Source of the DNA: an uncultured Sphingobacteriales bacterium
GTDB lineage: Bacteria; Bacteroidota; Bacteroidia; Chitinophagales; Chitinophagaceae
Direction: 5' to 3'
Assembly (NCBI GenBank): GCA_946887085.1
Contig: CAMPKG010000184.1
Location: 1-6,934, forward strand
Length of the DNA stretch: 6,934 bases
Shown here: in pieces, positions 1 to 6,670 of the stretch
How the letters are laid out: every line of letters starts with the position of its first letter
How positions within the stretch are numbered: position 1 is the stretch's first letter
Translations under genes and position numbers: made by a program
Notes under the pieces: generated by a model
The model's database searches: none
What the model saw: only the letters and a program-made list of their open reading frames with translations
What the model was told of the DNA's origin: nothing

Positions 1-654
1 AAAGTGCGCAGGCTGGCAAGCGAAGGCTGTAGATCTCGTTTGCCCTGGGCAATGGCCCTGCCGGCTTTCAAGAAAGACCCCTCGCCGATATTGCCAATAT
101 TGGAGCAGTTGAAAGCAGACGAGGATATATGGGTGCGCAAAAGCGTAGCGAATAATCTCAATGATATCTCGAAAGACAATCCTGGGCTGGCTATGTCCAT
201 CTTTAAAAAATGGATAGGCAAAGACAAGAATACAAATTGGATAGTGAAACATGCCAGCCGCACTTTATTGAAGGCTGGAAATGCAGAAGCGATGGAGCTG
301 TTTGGTTTCAAAAAGGACAAAGCAGTAAAGCTGAATGGACTTAAAATACTTACACCGAAAGTGAAGATGGGCAGGGAGCTGGTATTCTCTTTTAACATCA
401 GCAACAGCGGCAAACAGCAAAAAGTGATACGCCTGGAATATGGCATGTATTATAACCGCGCAAATGGAACGCTGTCAAAGAAAGTGTTCAAAATAAGCGA
501 ACGCGAATACACCGCGGGGGAGACGTATGAAGTAACCCGCAAGCAAAGCTTCAAGCCAATAACCACGCGAAAATATTATGCGGGGTTACACAAAGTATCT
601 GTAATTATCAACGGCTACGAAATAGCCGATGCTGAATTTTCGCTGGTGCATTAA
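1..654 (+). CDS. AlkC-type DNA alkylation repair glycosylase, 3' part (5' end outside window)
   Basis: Base excision repair protein predicted to remove alkylated bases such as 3-methyladenine. The frame is open from base 1 (AAA GTG CGC...), so the gene enters from the left; the GTG at base 4 lies inside the conserved block and is not the true start. 217 residues are visible. Residues 2-17 read VRRLASEGCRSRLPWA, followed by the HEAT-like block SVANNLNDISKDNP and then WIVKHASRTLLKAGN, a signature I recognise from AlkC-family HEAT-repeat glycosylases. From about residue 107 to the end comes a beta-rich segment matching the Ig-like domain that one AlkC subfamily carries after its HEAT repeats. 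That domain argues for AlkC over AlkD, which is a shorter all-HEAT protein. The stop TAA (652-654) shares the palindrome TTAA with the convergent gene. Family assignment is strong; substrate is known only from relatives. Confidence 0.88.
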   Translation, partial: KVRRLASEGCRSRLPWAMALPAFKKDPSPILPILEQLKADEDIWVRKSVANNLNDISKDNPGLAMSIFKKWIGKDKNTNWIVKHASRTLLKAGNAEAMELFGFKKDKAVKLNGLKILTPKVKMGRELVFSFNISNSGKQQKVIRLEYGMYYNRANGTLSKKVFKISEREYTAGETYEVTRKQSFKPITTRKYYAGLHKVSVIINGYEIADAEFSLVH

Positions 655-1160
655 GCAGGCCTGCTCAGCGCCTTTCGCATTACATAGTCGTTCATGAAAT
701 AGCCGCTGCCTATATCAATGTCTTCTTCGTAAGCGATGACGAAGCCCATTTTTTCATAAAAGCCTTTAGCGGGGTTGTGGCGGTTCACGTTCAGCTCGAG
801 GATAGTTTTGCCTTCGTCCAGTATCATGTCTTCTACTTCCTGCAACAATAGTTTGCCTAGTCCTTTTCTATGTTTAGCGGGCAGGCAATAAAGTTTATGC
901 AGTTTATAAACTGCAGGATTTTCTTTGCGTGGCGCAAAGCCGGCAAACCCTGTGGGCACATCGTCGAGCAGTAGCATGAGATAGGTTTGCTCGCTGGTTA
1001 CTATTTGCTGTTTTATCAGGTCAACATCGTACATACTTTCCAGCATATACTCTATTTGTTCCTTTTTAAGAATAGGTGTGTACGTAGGCCACCACACGGC
1101 CTCTGCCAATGTCCGTATTATTCGCGCATCATCTGTTGCTGCCCTGCGGATGCTGACCAT
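651..1160 (-). CDS. GNAT-family N-acetyltransferase
   Basis: Predicted cytoplasmic acetyltransferase that transfers acetyl from acetyl-CoA to an amine; the acceptor cannot be told from sequence. It has 169 residues, the normal length for a single GNAT domain. Motif A is visible at about residues 87-105: KLHKLYCLPAKHRKGLGK, whose R-K-G-L-G-K is the Q/RxxGxG/A pyrophosphate-binding loop. Motif B follows at about 123-140 with LNVNRHNPAKGFYEKMGF, where NRHNPAKGFYEK is the usual N-x-x-A-x-x-F-Y-x-K pattern. The ATG at 1160-1158 is used because the MVSIRRA start fits GNAT proteins, which commonly open with an (I/V)R-rich first strand. No Shine-Dalgarno sequence is seen upstream. Its stop TAA (653-651) overlaps the stop of the alkylation-repair gene. 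It is divergent from the lipoprotein gene across 55 bp. Confidence 0.9.
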   Translation of the reverse strand: MVSIRRAATDDARIIRTLAEAVWWPTYTPILKKEQIEYMLESMYDVDLIKQQIVTSEQTYLMLLLDDVPTGFAGFAPRKENPAVYKLHKLYCLPAKHRKGLGKLLLQEVEDMILDEGKTILELNVNRHNPAKGFYEKMGFVIAYEEDIDIGSGYFMNDYVMRKALSRPA

Positions 1161-1215
1161 AGTTCAAAGTAAAAGTATTTTCAGGATTTGCTAGCTTTAA
1201 GTACAAGTTTTTATA
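1161..1215. promoter_or_regulatory. Short divergent promoter region
   Basis: These 55 bp lie between the starts of the acetyltransferase (minus) and the lipoprotein gene (plus), so both promoters must lie here or inside the neighbouring reading frames. Two 7-of-8 matches to the Bacteroidota -7 box TAnnTTTG are visible: TAGCTTTA at 1192-1199 on the plus strand and TACTTTTA at 1177-1170 on the minus strand. Neither has a TTG-type -33 element at about 19-21 bp, so the assignment is weak. Neither start has a purine-rich ribosome-binding site. Confidence 0.25.
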
Positions 1216-1683
1216 ATGAAAGCATTTTTGTTTTTTGTGCTCTGCTTTACAGGATTGGCCGCATGCCGGCCAATGGATGAAAAAACCATCGTTGCTGAAG
1301 TGGAGCAGATGATGAACGCTTACTATGGCGATATTCGTAAAGAAGGCCTGCTTGCAGAGTTCAAATACCTGGATAGTACCGATGCGTTTTGGTGGGTGCC
1401 ACCGGGCTACGATACTGCGATCAGTTACGACTCTGTAGCTGTTATCCTGAGGCAAAATGCCGGCACTTACACGGAGATCGACAATTCCTGGGTAATTCTT
1501 AAGGTCACGCCGCTCAGCAGCGATAGTGCCAGTTACTCCGGTAAATTGAGGTCGCAAATAACCGATACGTCAGGTAAAACGATGACAATTAGTATGTTAG
1601 AGTCCGGAATTGTGATAAAAAGAAACGACGGTTGGAAGCTGCTGTGCGGGCAAACATCGATCGTAAAGAATAATTTAGAGTAG
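1216..1683 (+). CDS. Small lipoprotein, possibly NTF2/SnoaL-like
   Basis: 155-residue predicted lipoprotein of unknown function. Residues 1-17, MKAFLFFVLCFTGLAAC, form a lipoprotein signal peptide: Lys2, a hydrophobic core, then the lipobox L-A-A-C with Cys17 as the lipidated residue. The mature protein starts CRPMDEKT, so acidic residues follow the cysteine closely; this can favour outer-membrane or surface sorting in Bacteroidota but is not proof. The mature part of about 139 residues begins with a helix (IVAEVEQMMNAYYGDIRKEGLLAEF) and then alternating strands, including FWWVPPGY and the terminal DGWKLLCGQTS. This layout resembles NTF2-like (DUF4440/SnoaL) proteins, where a final D-G-W-K/R strand is common. 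I do not recognise a specific family. It stands alone: divergent from the gene on its left and followed by a hairpin. Signal peptide is confident, fold tentative. Confidence 0.78.
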   Translation: MKAFLFFVLCFTGLAACRPMDEKTIVAEVEQMMNAYYGDIRKEGLLAEFKYLDSTDAFWWVPPGYDTAISYDSVAVILRQNAGTYTEIDNSWVILKVTPLSSDSASYSGKLRSQITDTSGKTMTISMLESGIVIKRNDGWKLLCGQTSIVKNNLE

Positions 1684-1694
1684 TCAAAATAAAA

Positions 1695-1714
1695 ATCCCG
1701 GAAGAATCCGGGAT
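1695..1714. terminator. Intrinsic-terminator hairpin, possibly bidirectional
   Basis: A perfect 8-bp stem, ATCCCGGA (1695-1702) and TCCGGGAT (1707-1714), closes an AGAA loop 11 bp after the lipoprotein stop. On the plus strand the tail is only CATTATTTA, a poor U-tract. On the minus strand the stem is followed directly by TTTTTATTTT, a textbook tail. It most simply ends the lipoprotein transcript, yet its polarity favours transcription coming from the right. Confidence 0.75.
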
Positions 1715-1838
1715 CATTATTTACTGTCTTTAAAATAGAAGTAAATGAAACACTTAACTACATAGACCAAGAAACCATGAAAAAAGGTTGGTAAACAATT
1801 GTCATTTCTTACAAAACACTGACGATTTCGCATTGTCA

Positions 1839-1846
1839 TAATTTTG
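1839..1846 (+). promoter_or_regulatory. Candidate -7 promoter box for the bestrophin-GNAT pair
   Basis: TAATTTTG is an exact match to the Bacteroidota -7 consensus TAnnTTTG, about 110 bp before the bestrophin start. No TTG/TTTG -33 box lies at the usual spacing (1815-1820 reads AAACACT), so recognition might need an activator. The predicted transcription start would be near 1852, giving a leader of about 100 nt. The -7 match and its position support it; the missing -33 lowers confidence. Confidence 0.4.
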
Positions 1847-1877
1847 CCGTTAACAGAATGTTACTATTTTCTACGGC
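1846..1877 (+). promoter_or_regulatory. Nested inverted repeats at the putative transcription start
   Basis: An inner dyad TAACA-GAA-TGTTA (1851-1863) sits inside an outer one, GCCGT (1846-1850) and ACGGC (1873-1877). The outer arm begins at the last base of the candidate -7 box. The inner dyad would cover the transcription start, a typical repressor position; alternatively the outer pair could fold in the leader RNA. Short arms in AT-rich DNA make chance a real possibility. Confidence 0.25.
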
Positions 1878-1955
1878 AGCACAAATCTTTAGTTTACCGC
1901 CGCAAAAAAATAGCCTCAATATTTTTTTTATTTTTCTGAACAAACATTTTTGCAC

Positions 1956-2876
1956 ATGATCGTTCGCAAACATCTTAATCCCCGTATAGTGGCGCGTATC
2001 GCATGGAAACGTGTTACGACCTTACTTGTTCTATCAGTTGCGGTATGTATTGCTTACAATCACTGGGGTGCACACGGACTTGTGGTAGACAGCCTGCCGG
2101 CAAGTATACTCGGTATCGCGCTGGCCATACTTATAGGTTTCCGTATTAACAATGCCTACGAACGCTGGTGGGAAGGACGAAGGCTTTGGGGAGCAATAGT
2201 GAATGATTCGCGCAGTATTGTGCGGCAGTCAATGAGTTTTTTTGTGGCGGATAATATCAATGGCGTCAGCGAAGAAGAAGCTGAGTATGAAAAAAAGGTA
2301 TTTGCCAACAGGCAGATAGCGTTCGTATACTCACTGAAAAATCATCTGCGCAGGCAAAACGATCTTGAAGAACTGCAATCATTTTTGCCGGCAAGGGAAT
2401 TTGAAACTTTACCCGCACAACAAAACATACCTAATGCAATATTGCTCTATCATGCCAACCAAATAGAGCGCCTGAGGGAAAAAGGAATGATCGATAATTT
2501 TCGCCATATGCAAATGGATGCCAAGCTGAGTGCGCTTTGCGATTCTATGGGTGGTTGTGAGCGAATAAAGAACACGGTATTTCCCAGGCAATACAGCATC
2601 TATACCACATCTTTCATCGCCATTTACTCTTACCTGCTACCATTCATCTTTGTGCAGAAGAGTGGCTGGGTAGCAGTACCGTTCACCCTGCTTATCGGTT
2701 TTATTTTTTTTGCGCTCGATTCGGTGGCGCGGGGCATCGAGAACCCCTTCGAGAACAGGTTCAATGATACGCCTATGTCTGCACTATGCCGGACGATAGA
2801 GATCAATATCAAACAAATGATGAAGATGGACGACCTCCCTGAGCCGGTGCAACCTGTAAACGGATTTTTATTCTGA
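1956..2876 (+). CDS. Bestrophin-like ion channel protein
   Basis: 306-residue inner-membrane protein of the bacterial bestrophin family (UPF0187 type), whose structurally studied member is the pentameric channel KpBest. The start is MIVRKHLNPR, as is common in this family; an in-frame TTG two codons upstream (1950) is less likely. Four hydrophobic segments are visible at about residues 20-36, 47-63, 216-234 and 237-256, with a long cytosolic helical region between. The diagnostic block LPASILGIALAILIGFRINN then AYERWWEGRRLWG lies at 47-80, and GIENPFENRF at 260-269. Anchoring on R70-W71-W72, the neck positions are I54, I58 and F62, the Ile-Ile-Phe gate reported for KpBest. The acidic cluster of the animal calcium clasp is mostly missing, so calcium gating is doubtful. 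Family call is strong; ion selectivity is unknown. It overlaps the next gene by one base (TGATG). Confidence 0.93.
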   Translation: MIVRKHLNPRIVARIAWKRVTTLLVLSVAVCIAYNHWGAHGLVVDSLPASILGIALAILIGFRINNAYERWWEGRRLWGAIVNDSRSIVRQSMSFFVADNINGVSEEEAEYEKKVFANRQIAFVYSLKNHLRRQNDLEELQSFLPAREFETLPAQQNIPNAILLYHANQIERLREKGMIDNFRHMQMDAKLSALCDSMGGCERIKNTVFPRQYSIYTTSFIAIYSYLLPFIFVQKSGWVAVPFTLLIGFIFFALDSVARGIENPFENRFNDTPMSALCRTIEINIKQMMKMDDLPEPVQPVNGFLF

Positions 2877-3346
2877 TGCAGCTACACCAAACCACATCGC
2901 TCACACCTTTTGAAAAGGAAGCCATACGTTCTATCTGGAATGGGGAGTATCCTGTAAAACTGGCGTTGACAACCATGCAGGATATGGACGAGTATTTCCT
3001 GGGTTTGCTGAACGCAAGACATTCTCTGCTGATGGATGGTGGTAAGGTAGCTGCCTGGGCAGCAGACTTTGACCGGAACGATGAACGCTGGTTTGCGATC
3101 ATTGTTGATAGCAGATATCAGCACAAAGGTGTAGGCGGCAGGTTGCTTGACATTTTGAAGCATAATAACGGCATACTGAACGGCTGGGTAGCCGACCACG
3201 ACAATGATCTTAAACAAAATGGCGATACTTATCGATCGCCATTATCGTTTTATATAAAGCATGGATTTGAGGTATTACATGATATACGCCTGGAGCTGGA
3301 TAAACTCTCCGCCGTAAAGATCAGGTGGACGAAAGCCGGGCTATGA
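2876..3346 (+). CDS. GNAT-family N-acetyltransferase coupled to the bestrophin gene
   Basis: 156-residue predicted acetyltransferase. Motif A is clear at residues 80-91: RYQHKGVGGRLL, with Q82, G85, G87 and G88 forming the acetyl-CoA pyrophosphate loop, preceded by the strand WFAIIVDS. A C-terminal SPLSFYIKHGFEV (121-133) is the usual GNAT substrate-side helix and strand. The middle (NGWVADHDNDLKQNGDTYRSP) is polar and should be part of the acceptor pocket; the acceptor is unknown. The ATG overlaps the bestrophin stop in TGATG (2874-2878) and has no Shine-Dalgarno sequence, so translation probably depends on reinitiation after the channel gene. Its stop TGA (3344-3346) abuts the stop of the convergent trehalose gene. 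The close coupling implies co-expression with the channel, not necessarily a shared function. Confidence 0.88.
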   Translation: MQLHQTTSLTPFEKEAIRSIWNGEYPVKLALTTMQDMDEYFLGLLNARHSLLMDGGKVAAWAADFDRNDERWFAIIVDSRYQHKGVGGRLLDILKHNNGILNGWVADHDNDLKQNGDTYRSPLSFYIKHGFEVLHDIRLELDKLSAVKIRWTKAGL

Positions 3347-5578
3347 CAAAGTTTCCAGCTGCCTTGCATTGGCTGTCATGTTATGCAATGTCGCCAGCAT
3401 CGACAGCACCATCTGTGGTGTGTGCAGGTTGAATTTTGCATAAGACGCGCTTGAACCTACCTTGATCGTAAATGCGTTTTCTTTCTGCGCCAGTAACAGG
3501 AACATATCTTCGTCGGTAACATCATCGCCACATGCCAGCACAAAATCATATTGTTGCGCTTTGAGTATCTTCTTTACAGCGGCGCCTTTGTTGATACCTT
3601 TATTGCGTACTTCAATTACTTTATGGCCACGCATCACCTGTATATTCATGCTATTGGTATAGTCTAAAAGCTCGTTGTATAATTCGGTGGCGCGCACCGT
3701 GCCCTGTTCTTCGTCAGCATTGCGATAATGCCACGCTACCGAATATTCTTTATCCTCAACGAAGGAGCCGGCGCAACGCCGCGCATAGTTGTTCATAACG
3801 CCATTGATAGGCTCCAGCCATTCGTTGCTTATCGAGGGCTCAGGTTGCCATTCACCGCCACTTATCTTAAAGTTGGCGCCGTGTTCGGAAATAATATTGA
3901 CCGGCAGATGTCCAAGCCAGTTGTCAAGAGTGTTCCGGTCGCGGCCGCTGATTATGTAAACATCGTTGCGGGCATTAGATGAGATAGCTCTTAAGAGGTC
4001 GAGCAGGTTGCTGTTAGGCTGTGCGTATGAAGGGTGTGTCGTGAGTTGTGTCAGTGTGCCATCATAGTCAAGCAGCAGCAACCTTTTGGACGCAGCATGA
4101 TAGTTATCCACCACCTGTGCTTTCGCCCTGGCATCAAGAAATTTGATCTCGAATTCATTCTGGCGCGACTTAATTGCAAATAGCTGTTCGAAGAAATCGG
4201 CAGCCCATGCTTTTACATCATATTGCTTTATGCGCTGTTGCATGTTTTTCATGCGTCTTGCCTGGTCTTCAGCCGGCATATCAAGGCCTTGCCTGATCTT
4301 TGACGCGATCTCTTCCGTGTCATTGGGGTTTATCGACAATGCATCCGTTAGCTCGCGCACTGCCCCTGCCATTTCGCTGAGCACGAGCACTCCGCGTTCA
4401 TCCTTCCTGCTGGCTACAAATTCCTTAGCTACGAGGTTCATGCCGTCGCGTAATGGTGTGATCAATGCCAGGTCACAGCACGTGTACAGCGCCATCAATT
4501 CGGCAAACTCGAGGTGGTTATATTGGTAGATAACGGGTTGCCAGTTAATATTTCCTATCCTGCTGTTGAGATCCCCGATATATTCATCGATCATCTTCTT
4601 TCTTTGGGCATACTTCGATATCGTATCGCGCGAGGGCACTACTACCATGACGAAAACAACTTTTTCACGGAACTCAGGGTATTCTGTCAGGAAATGCTCG
4701 TAAGCCTGCAGGCGGCTGGATACGCCTTTGGTATAGTCGAGGCGATCAACGGAAAAAATGATCTTACGGTTGTTGAATTGTTTTTTCAGCACTTTACGCC
4801 GCTGTTCCACCTCGGGCAGCCCATAGGCATCATGAAATTTATCGAAGTCGATACTGATGGGAAAGATGTCCACTTTCACGAGCCTGTTGTTGTGGCGCAA
4901 GGTATGCATGTCGTTGTCCAGTCCGAGTATCATTTGTGCAGATTTTAAGAACTGGCTGGCGTAGTCTATCGTGTGAAACCCGATCAGGTCTGCGCCAAGC
5001 ACGCCATACATGATCTCCTTTTGCCATTTTTTCGGCATGATCCTGAAAATCTCATGCGATGGAAAGGGGATATGCAGGAAAAAGCCTATGGTAACAGACG
5101 GGAATTCCTGGCGCAGCATACCTGCCAGGGGTAGAAGGTGATAATCGTGTATCCATACCACATCGTTAGGATGCAGGTGTGTTGCCAATACGCTGGCAAA
5201 CTCCCTGTTGGCCTGCATATAGGCTTCGAATTGGTTGTTGTTGTATTCGGCATAAGAAGGAAAGTAATGGAACAGTGGCCAGATCGTTGAATTCGACAAG
5301 CCGTTATAGTAGCCATCGTACACTTTTTTGCCGATAAATACAGGTTGATAGGTATAATCAGTAGCCTCTATTTTGTCCGCTACTTTTGCCCAGGTACCGG
5401 CACTGCAACCGGGCACACCTACCCATATCTTTTCTGAGATATCGGCAAGCTTATTATCACGTTCGTTCAAATAACTGCTTACGGCCGAAACCAGTCCGCC
5501 TGAGGACAGCTGTACCTGGTCTTCTGAATCTATATTTACCGGAAGGCGATTGGATACGATAAAAAGTCTTTTCTCCAT
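3341..5578 (-). CDS. otsAB: Bifunctional trehalose-6-phosphate synthase/phosphatase (OtsA-OtsB fusion)
   Basis: 745-residue cytosolic enzyme predicted to make trehalose from UDP-glucose and glucose-6-phosphate in two steps. Residues 1 to about 470 form a GT20 synthase: SNRLPV (9-14), GGL (27-29), IHDYHLLP (143-150), FLHIPFPS (167-174), VDRLDYTKG (277-285) and PLRDGMNLVAKEF (375-387). R279 and K284, and D378 and E386, keep the spacing of the E. coli OtsA catalytic pairs R262/K267 and D361/E369. Residues from about 497 form a HAD phosphatase: LLDYDGTLT with nucleophile D504 and acid D506, Ser544 in IISGRD, Lys664 in GINKG and GDDVTDED (684-691). Every key residue is present in both halves, so both activities are expected. 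Such fusions are common in Bacteroidota. The ATG lies 3 bp after the MscS stop with no visible ribosome-binding site, implying an operon and translational coupling. Confidence 0.97.
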   Translation of the reverse strand: MEKRLFIVSNRLPVNIDSEDQVQLSSGGLVSAVSSYLNERDNKLADISEKIWVGVPGCSAGTWAKVADKIEATDYTYQPVFIGKKVYDGYYNGLSNSTIWPLFHYFPSYAEYNNNQFEAYMQANREFASVLATHLHPNDVVWIHDYHLLPLAGMLRQEFPSVTIGFFLHIPFPSHEIFRIMPKKWQKEIMYGVLGADLIGFHTIDYASQFLKSAQMILGLDNDMHTLRHNNRLVKVDIFPISIDFDKFHDAYGLPEVEQRRKVLKKQFNNRKIIFSVDRLDYTKGVSSRLQAYEHFLTEYPEFREKVVFVMVVVPSRDTISKYAQRKKMIDEYIGDLNSRIGNINWQPVIYQYNHLEFAELMALYTCCDLALITPLRDGMNLVAKEFVASRKDERGVLVLSEMAGAVRELTDALSINPNDTEEIASKIRQGLDMPAEDQARRMKNMQQRIKQYDVKAWAADFFEQLFAIKSRQNEFEIKFLDARAKAQVVDNYHAASKRLLLLDYDGTLTQLTTHPSYAQPNSNLLDLLRAISSNARNDVYIISGRDRNTLDNWLGHLPVNIISEHGANFKISGGEWQPEPSISNEWLEPINGVMNNYARRCAGSFVEDKEYSVAWHYRNADEEQGTVRATELYNELLDYTNSMNIQVMRGHKVIEVRNKGINKGAAVKKILKAQQYDFVLACGDDVTDEDMFLLLAQKENAFTIKVGSSASYAKFNLHTPQMVLSMLATLHNMTANARQLETLS

Positions 5579-5581
5579 AAG

Positions 5582-6658
5582 CTAATTGTTTGCAGTACCG
5601 GCAGGTGCCGGGTTTGGTTGAACAAATAAGGTTTGTGTGGGGTAGGCGAATTCTATTTTGCGTTGTTCGAATGCTTCCACAATATCAAGATATATCGATT
5701 GCTGGCGATCCATGTAAAAATTATAATCCGCGCCTGTTACGTAATATACGAATTCGAAATCAAGGCTCGATGCGCCGAAGCCGGAAAAATGTCCTCGGTC
5801 AAATGTTACCTCCGGTTTCGACTCAATGATCTCTCTTACCATTGCAGGTATCTCTTTCAACGCGGCATGCGTGGTTTGGTAAACCACACCAAGTTTGAAC
5901 AACACCCGGCGCTTTTGCATCCGCTTGTAATTATGCACCCTGCTGTTGGTAAGATCGGTATTGGAGCAAACTAGTTGTTCGCCACCTAGTGTTTTCAACC
6001 TTGTTGTTTTTACACCAACATATTCCACCTCGCCCATCTTATCGTCCACAATGATAAAATCGCCTACTTCAAAAGGCCTGTCGAAAAAGATGACGAAATA
6101 ACTGAACAGGTCGCCAAGAATGGTTTGTGCCGCAAGCGCGATAGCGATACCGCCGATGCCGAGGCCCGCAACCAACGCCGTCACATCATAGCCAAAGTTA
6201 TCGACGAGAAAAACAATGCCCAGCAGCCAAATGCCTACATTGATGACGATGACCAGTCCACGGGCCTGCTTTTCTTTTGTCTGCCCGTTTTCGCGTTGCT
6301 TGATGAATGATTGTATGAATTCTGTTACGATCGCGGAAATGATGCGCAGAACGAAAAAAGTTGCTACCACTGTCATCGCTACATGCAATATTTTTTCTGC
6401 GCGTACAGGCAATTGAAGCGAAGTGACCGCCATATACGCGGCAACGACGTAAGCTGCAGGCACCAGCGAGCGTTCCACTTCACGTATCAGGAAATCATCC
6501 CAGGTTGTTTTGGTGCGTAGCGAGAAGCGTTTGATGGAACTGATGACAATGCTTTTGAATATTCTTATAGCTACCAGGCACAAGGCCAGTATAGCAAGTG
6601 CGGTAAGCCATTCGCCGAGCGTATTGTTCCAATAAACCTGGTCCAGCCGGTTCTTCAT
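5582..6658 (-). CDS. MscS-family mechanosensitive ion channel
   Basis: 358-residue inner-membrane channel expected to open under membrane tension and release solutes on hypo-osmotic shock. Five hydrophobic segments are visible at about residues 17-35, 66-83, 91-115, 134-153 and 160-193. The last is the pore-lining helix, rich in Gly and Ala: ALVAGLGIGGIAIALAAQTI (161-180), then LGDLFSYFVIFFDRPFEVGD (181-200). The beta domain follows with MGEVEYVGVKTTRLKTLGGE (208-227) and CSNTDLTNSRVHNY (231-244), where E. coli MscS has its V-I-P-N strand, and a cytoplasmic vestibule domain runs to about 345. It has more transmembrane segments than E. coli MscS (three) but fewer than the large MscK/YbdG-like forms. 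ATG at 6658 is chosen because it follows an A-rich leader; an in-frame TTG six codons upstream (6676) is possible. It is the first gene of an operon with otsAB. Confidence 0.93.
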   Translation of the reverse strand: MKNRLDQVYWNNTLGEWLTALAILALCLVAIRIFKSIVISSIKRFSLRTKTTWDDFLIREVERSLVPAAYVVAAYMAVTSLQLPVRAEKILHVAMTVVATFFVLRIISAIVTEFIQSFIKQRENGQTKEKQARGLVIVINVGIWLLGIVFLVDNFGYDVTALVAGLGIGGIAIALAAQTILGDLFSYFVIFFDRPFEVGDFIIVDDKMGEVEYVGVKTTRLKTLGGEQLVCSNTDLTNSRVHNYKRMQKRRVLFKLGVVYQTTHAALKEIPAMVREIIESKPEVTFDRGHFSGFGASSLDFEFVYYVTGADYNFYMDRQQSIYLDIVEAFEQRKIEFAYPTQTLFVQPNPAPAGTANN

Positions 6659-6670
6659 TTTTTTATTTGC

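Noticed and set aside
1129..1557. Open minus-strand frame of 142 codons
   Set aside because: It is antisense to the lipoprotein gene, overlaps the acetyltransferase start, lacks any recognisable motif and has a composition typical of a shadow frame.
1719..1746. Inverted repeat ATTTACT/AGTAAAT with a 14-nt loop
   Set aside because: AT-only-rich arms and a long loop in AT-rich DNA are expected by chance.
1777..1794. Five-codon mini-ORF (M-K-K-G-W) upstream of the bestrophin gene
   Set aside because: It lies before the best -7 box and so would not be in that transcript; too short to support as a leader peptide.
4143..4948. Two long plus-strand frames (128 and 144 codons) antisense to otsAB
   Set aside because: otsAB on the other strand carries all its catalytic motifs; these frames show no family signature and no promoter.
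5590..5974. Overlapping plus-strand frames opposite the MscS gene
   Set aside because: They overlap each other, and the MscS pore helix and beta domain on the other strand are unmistakable.
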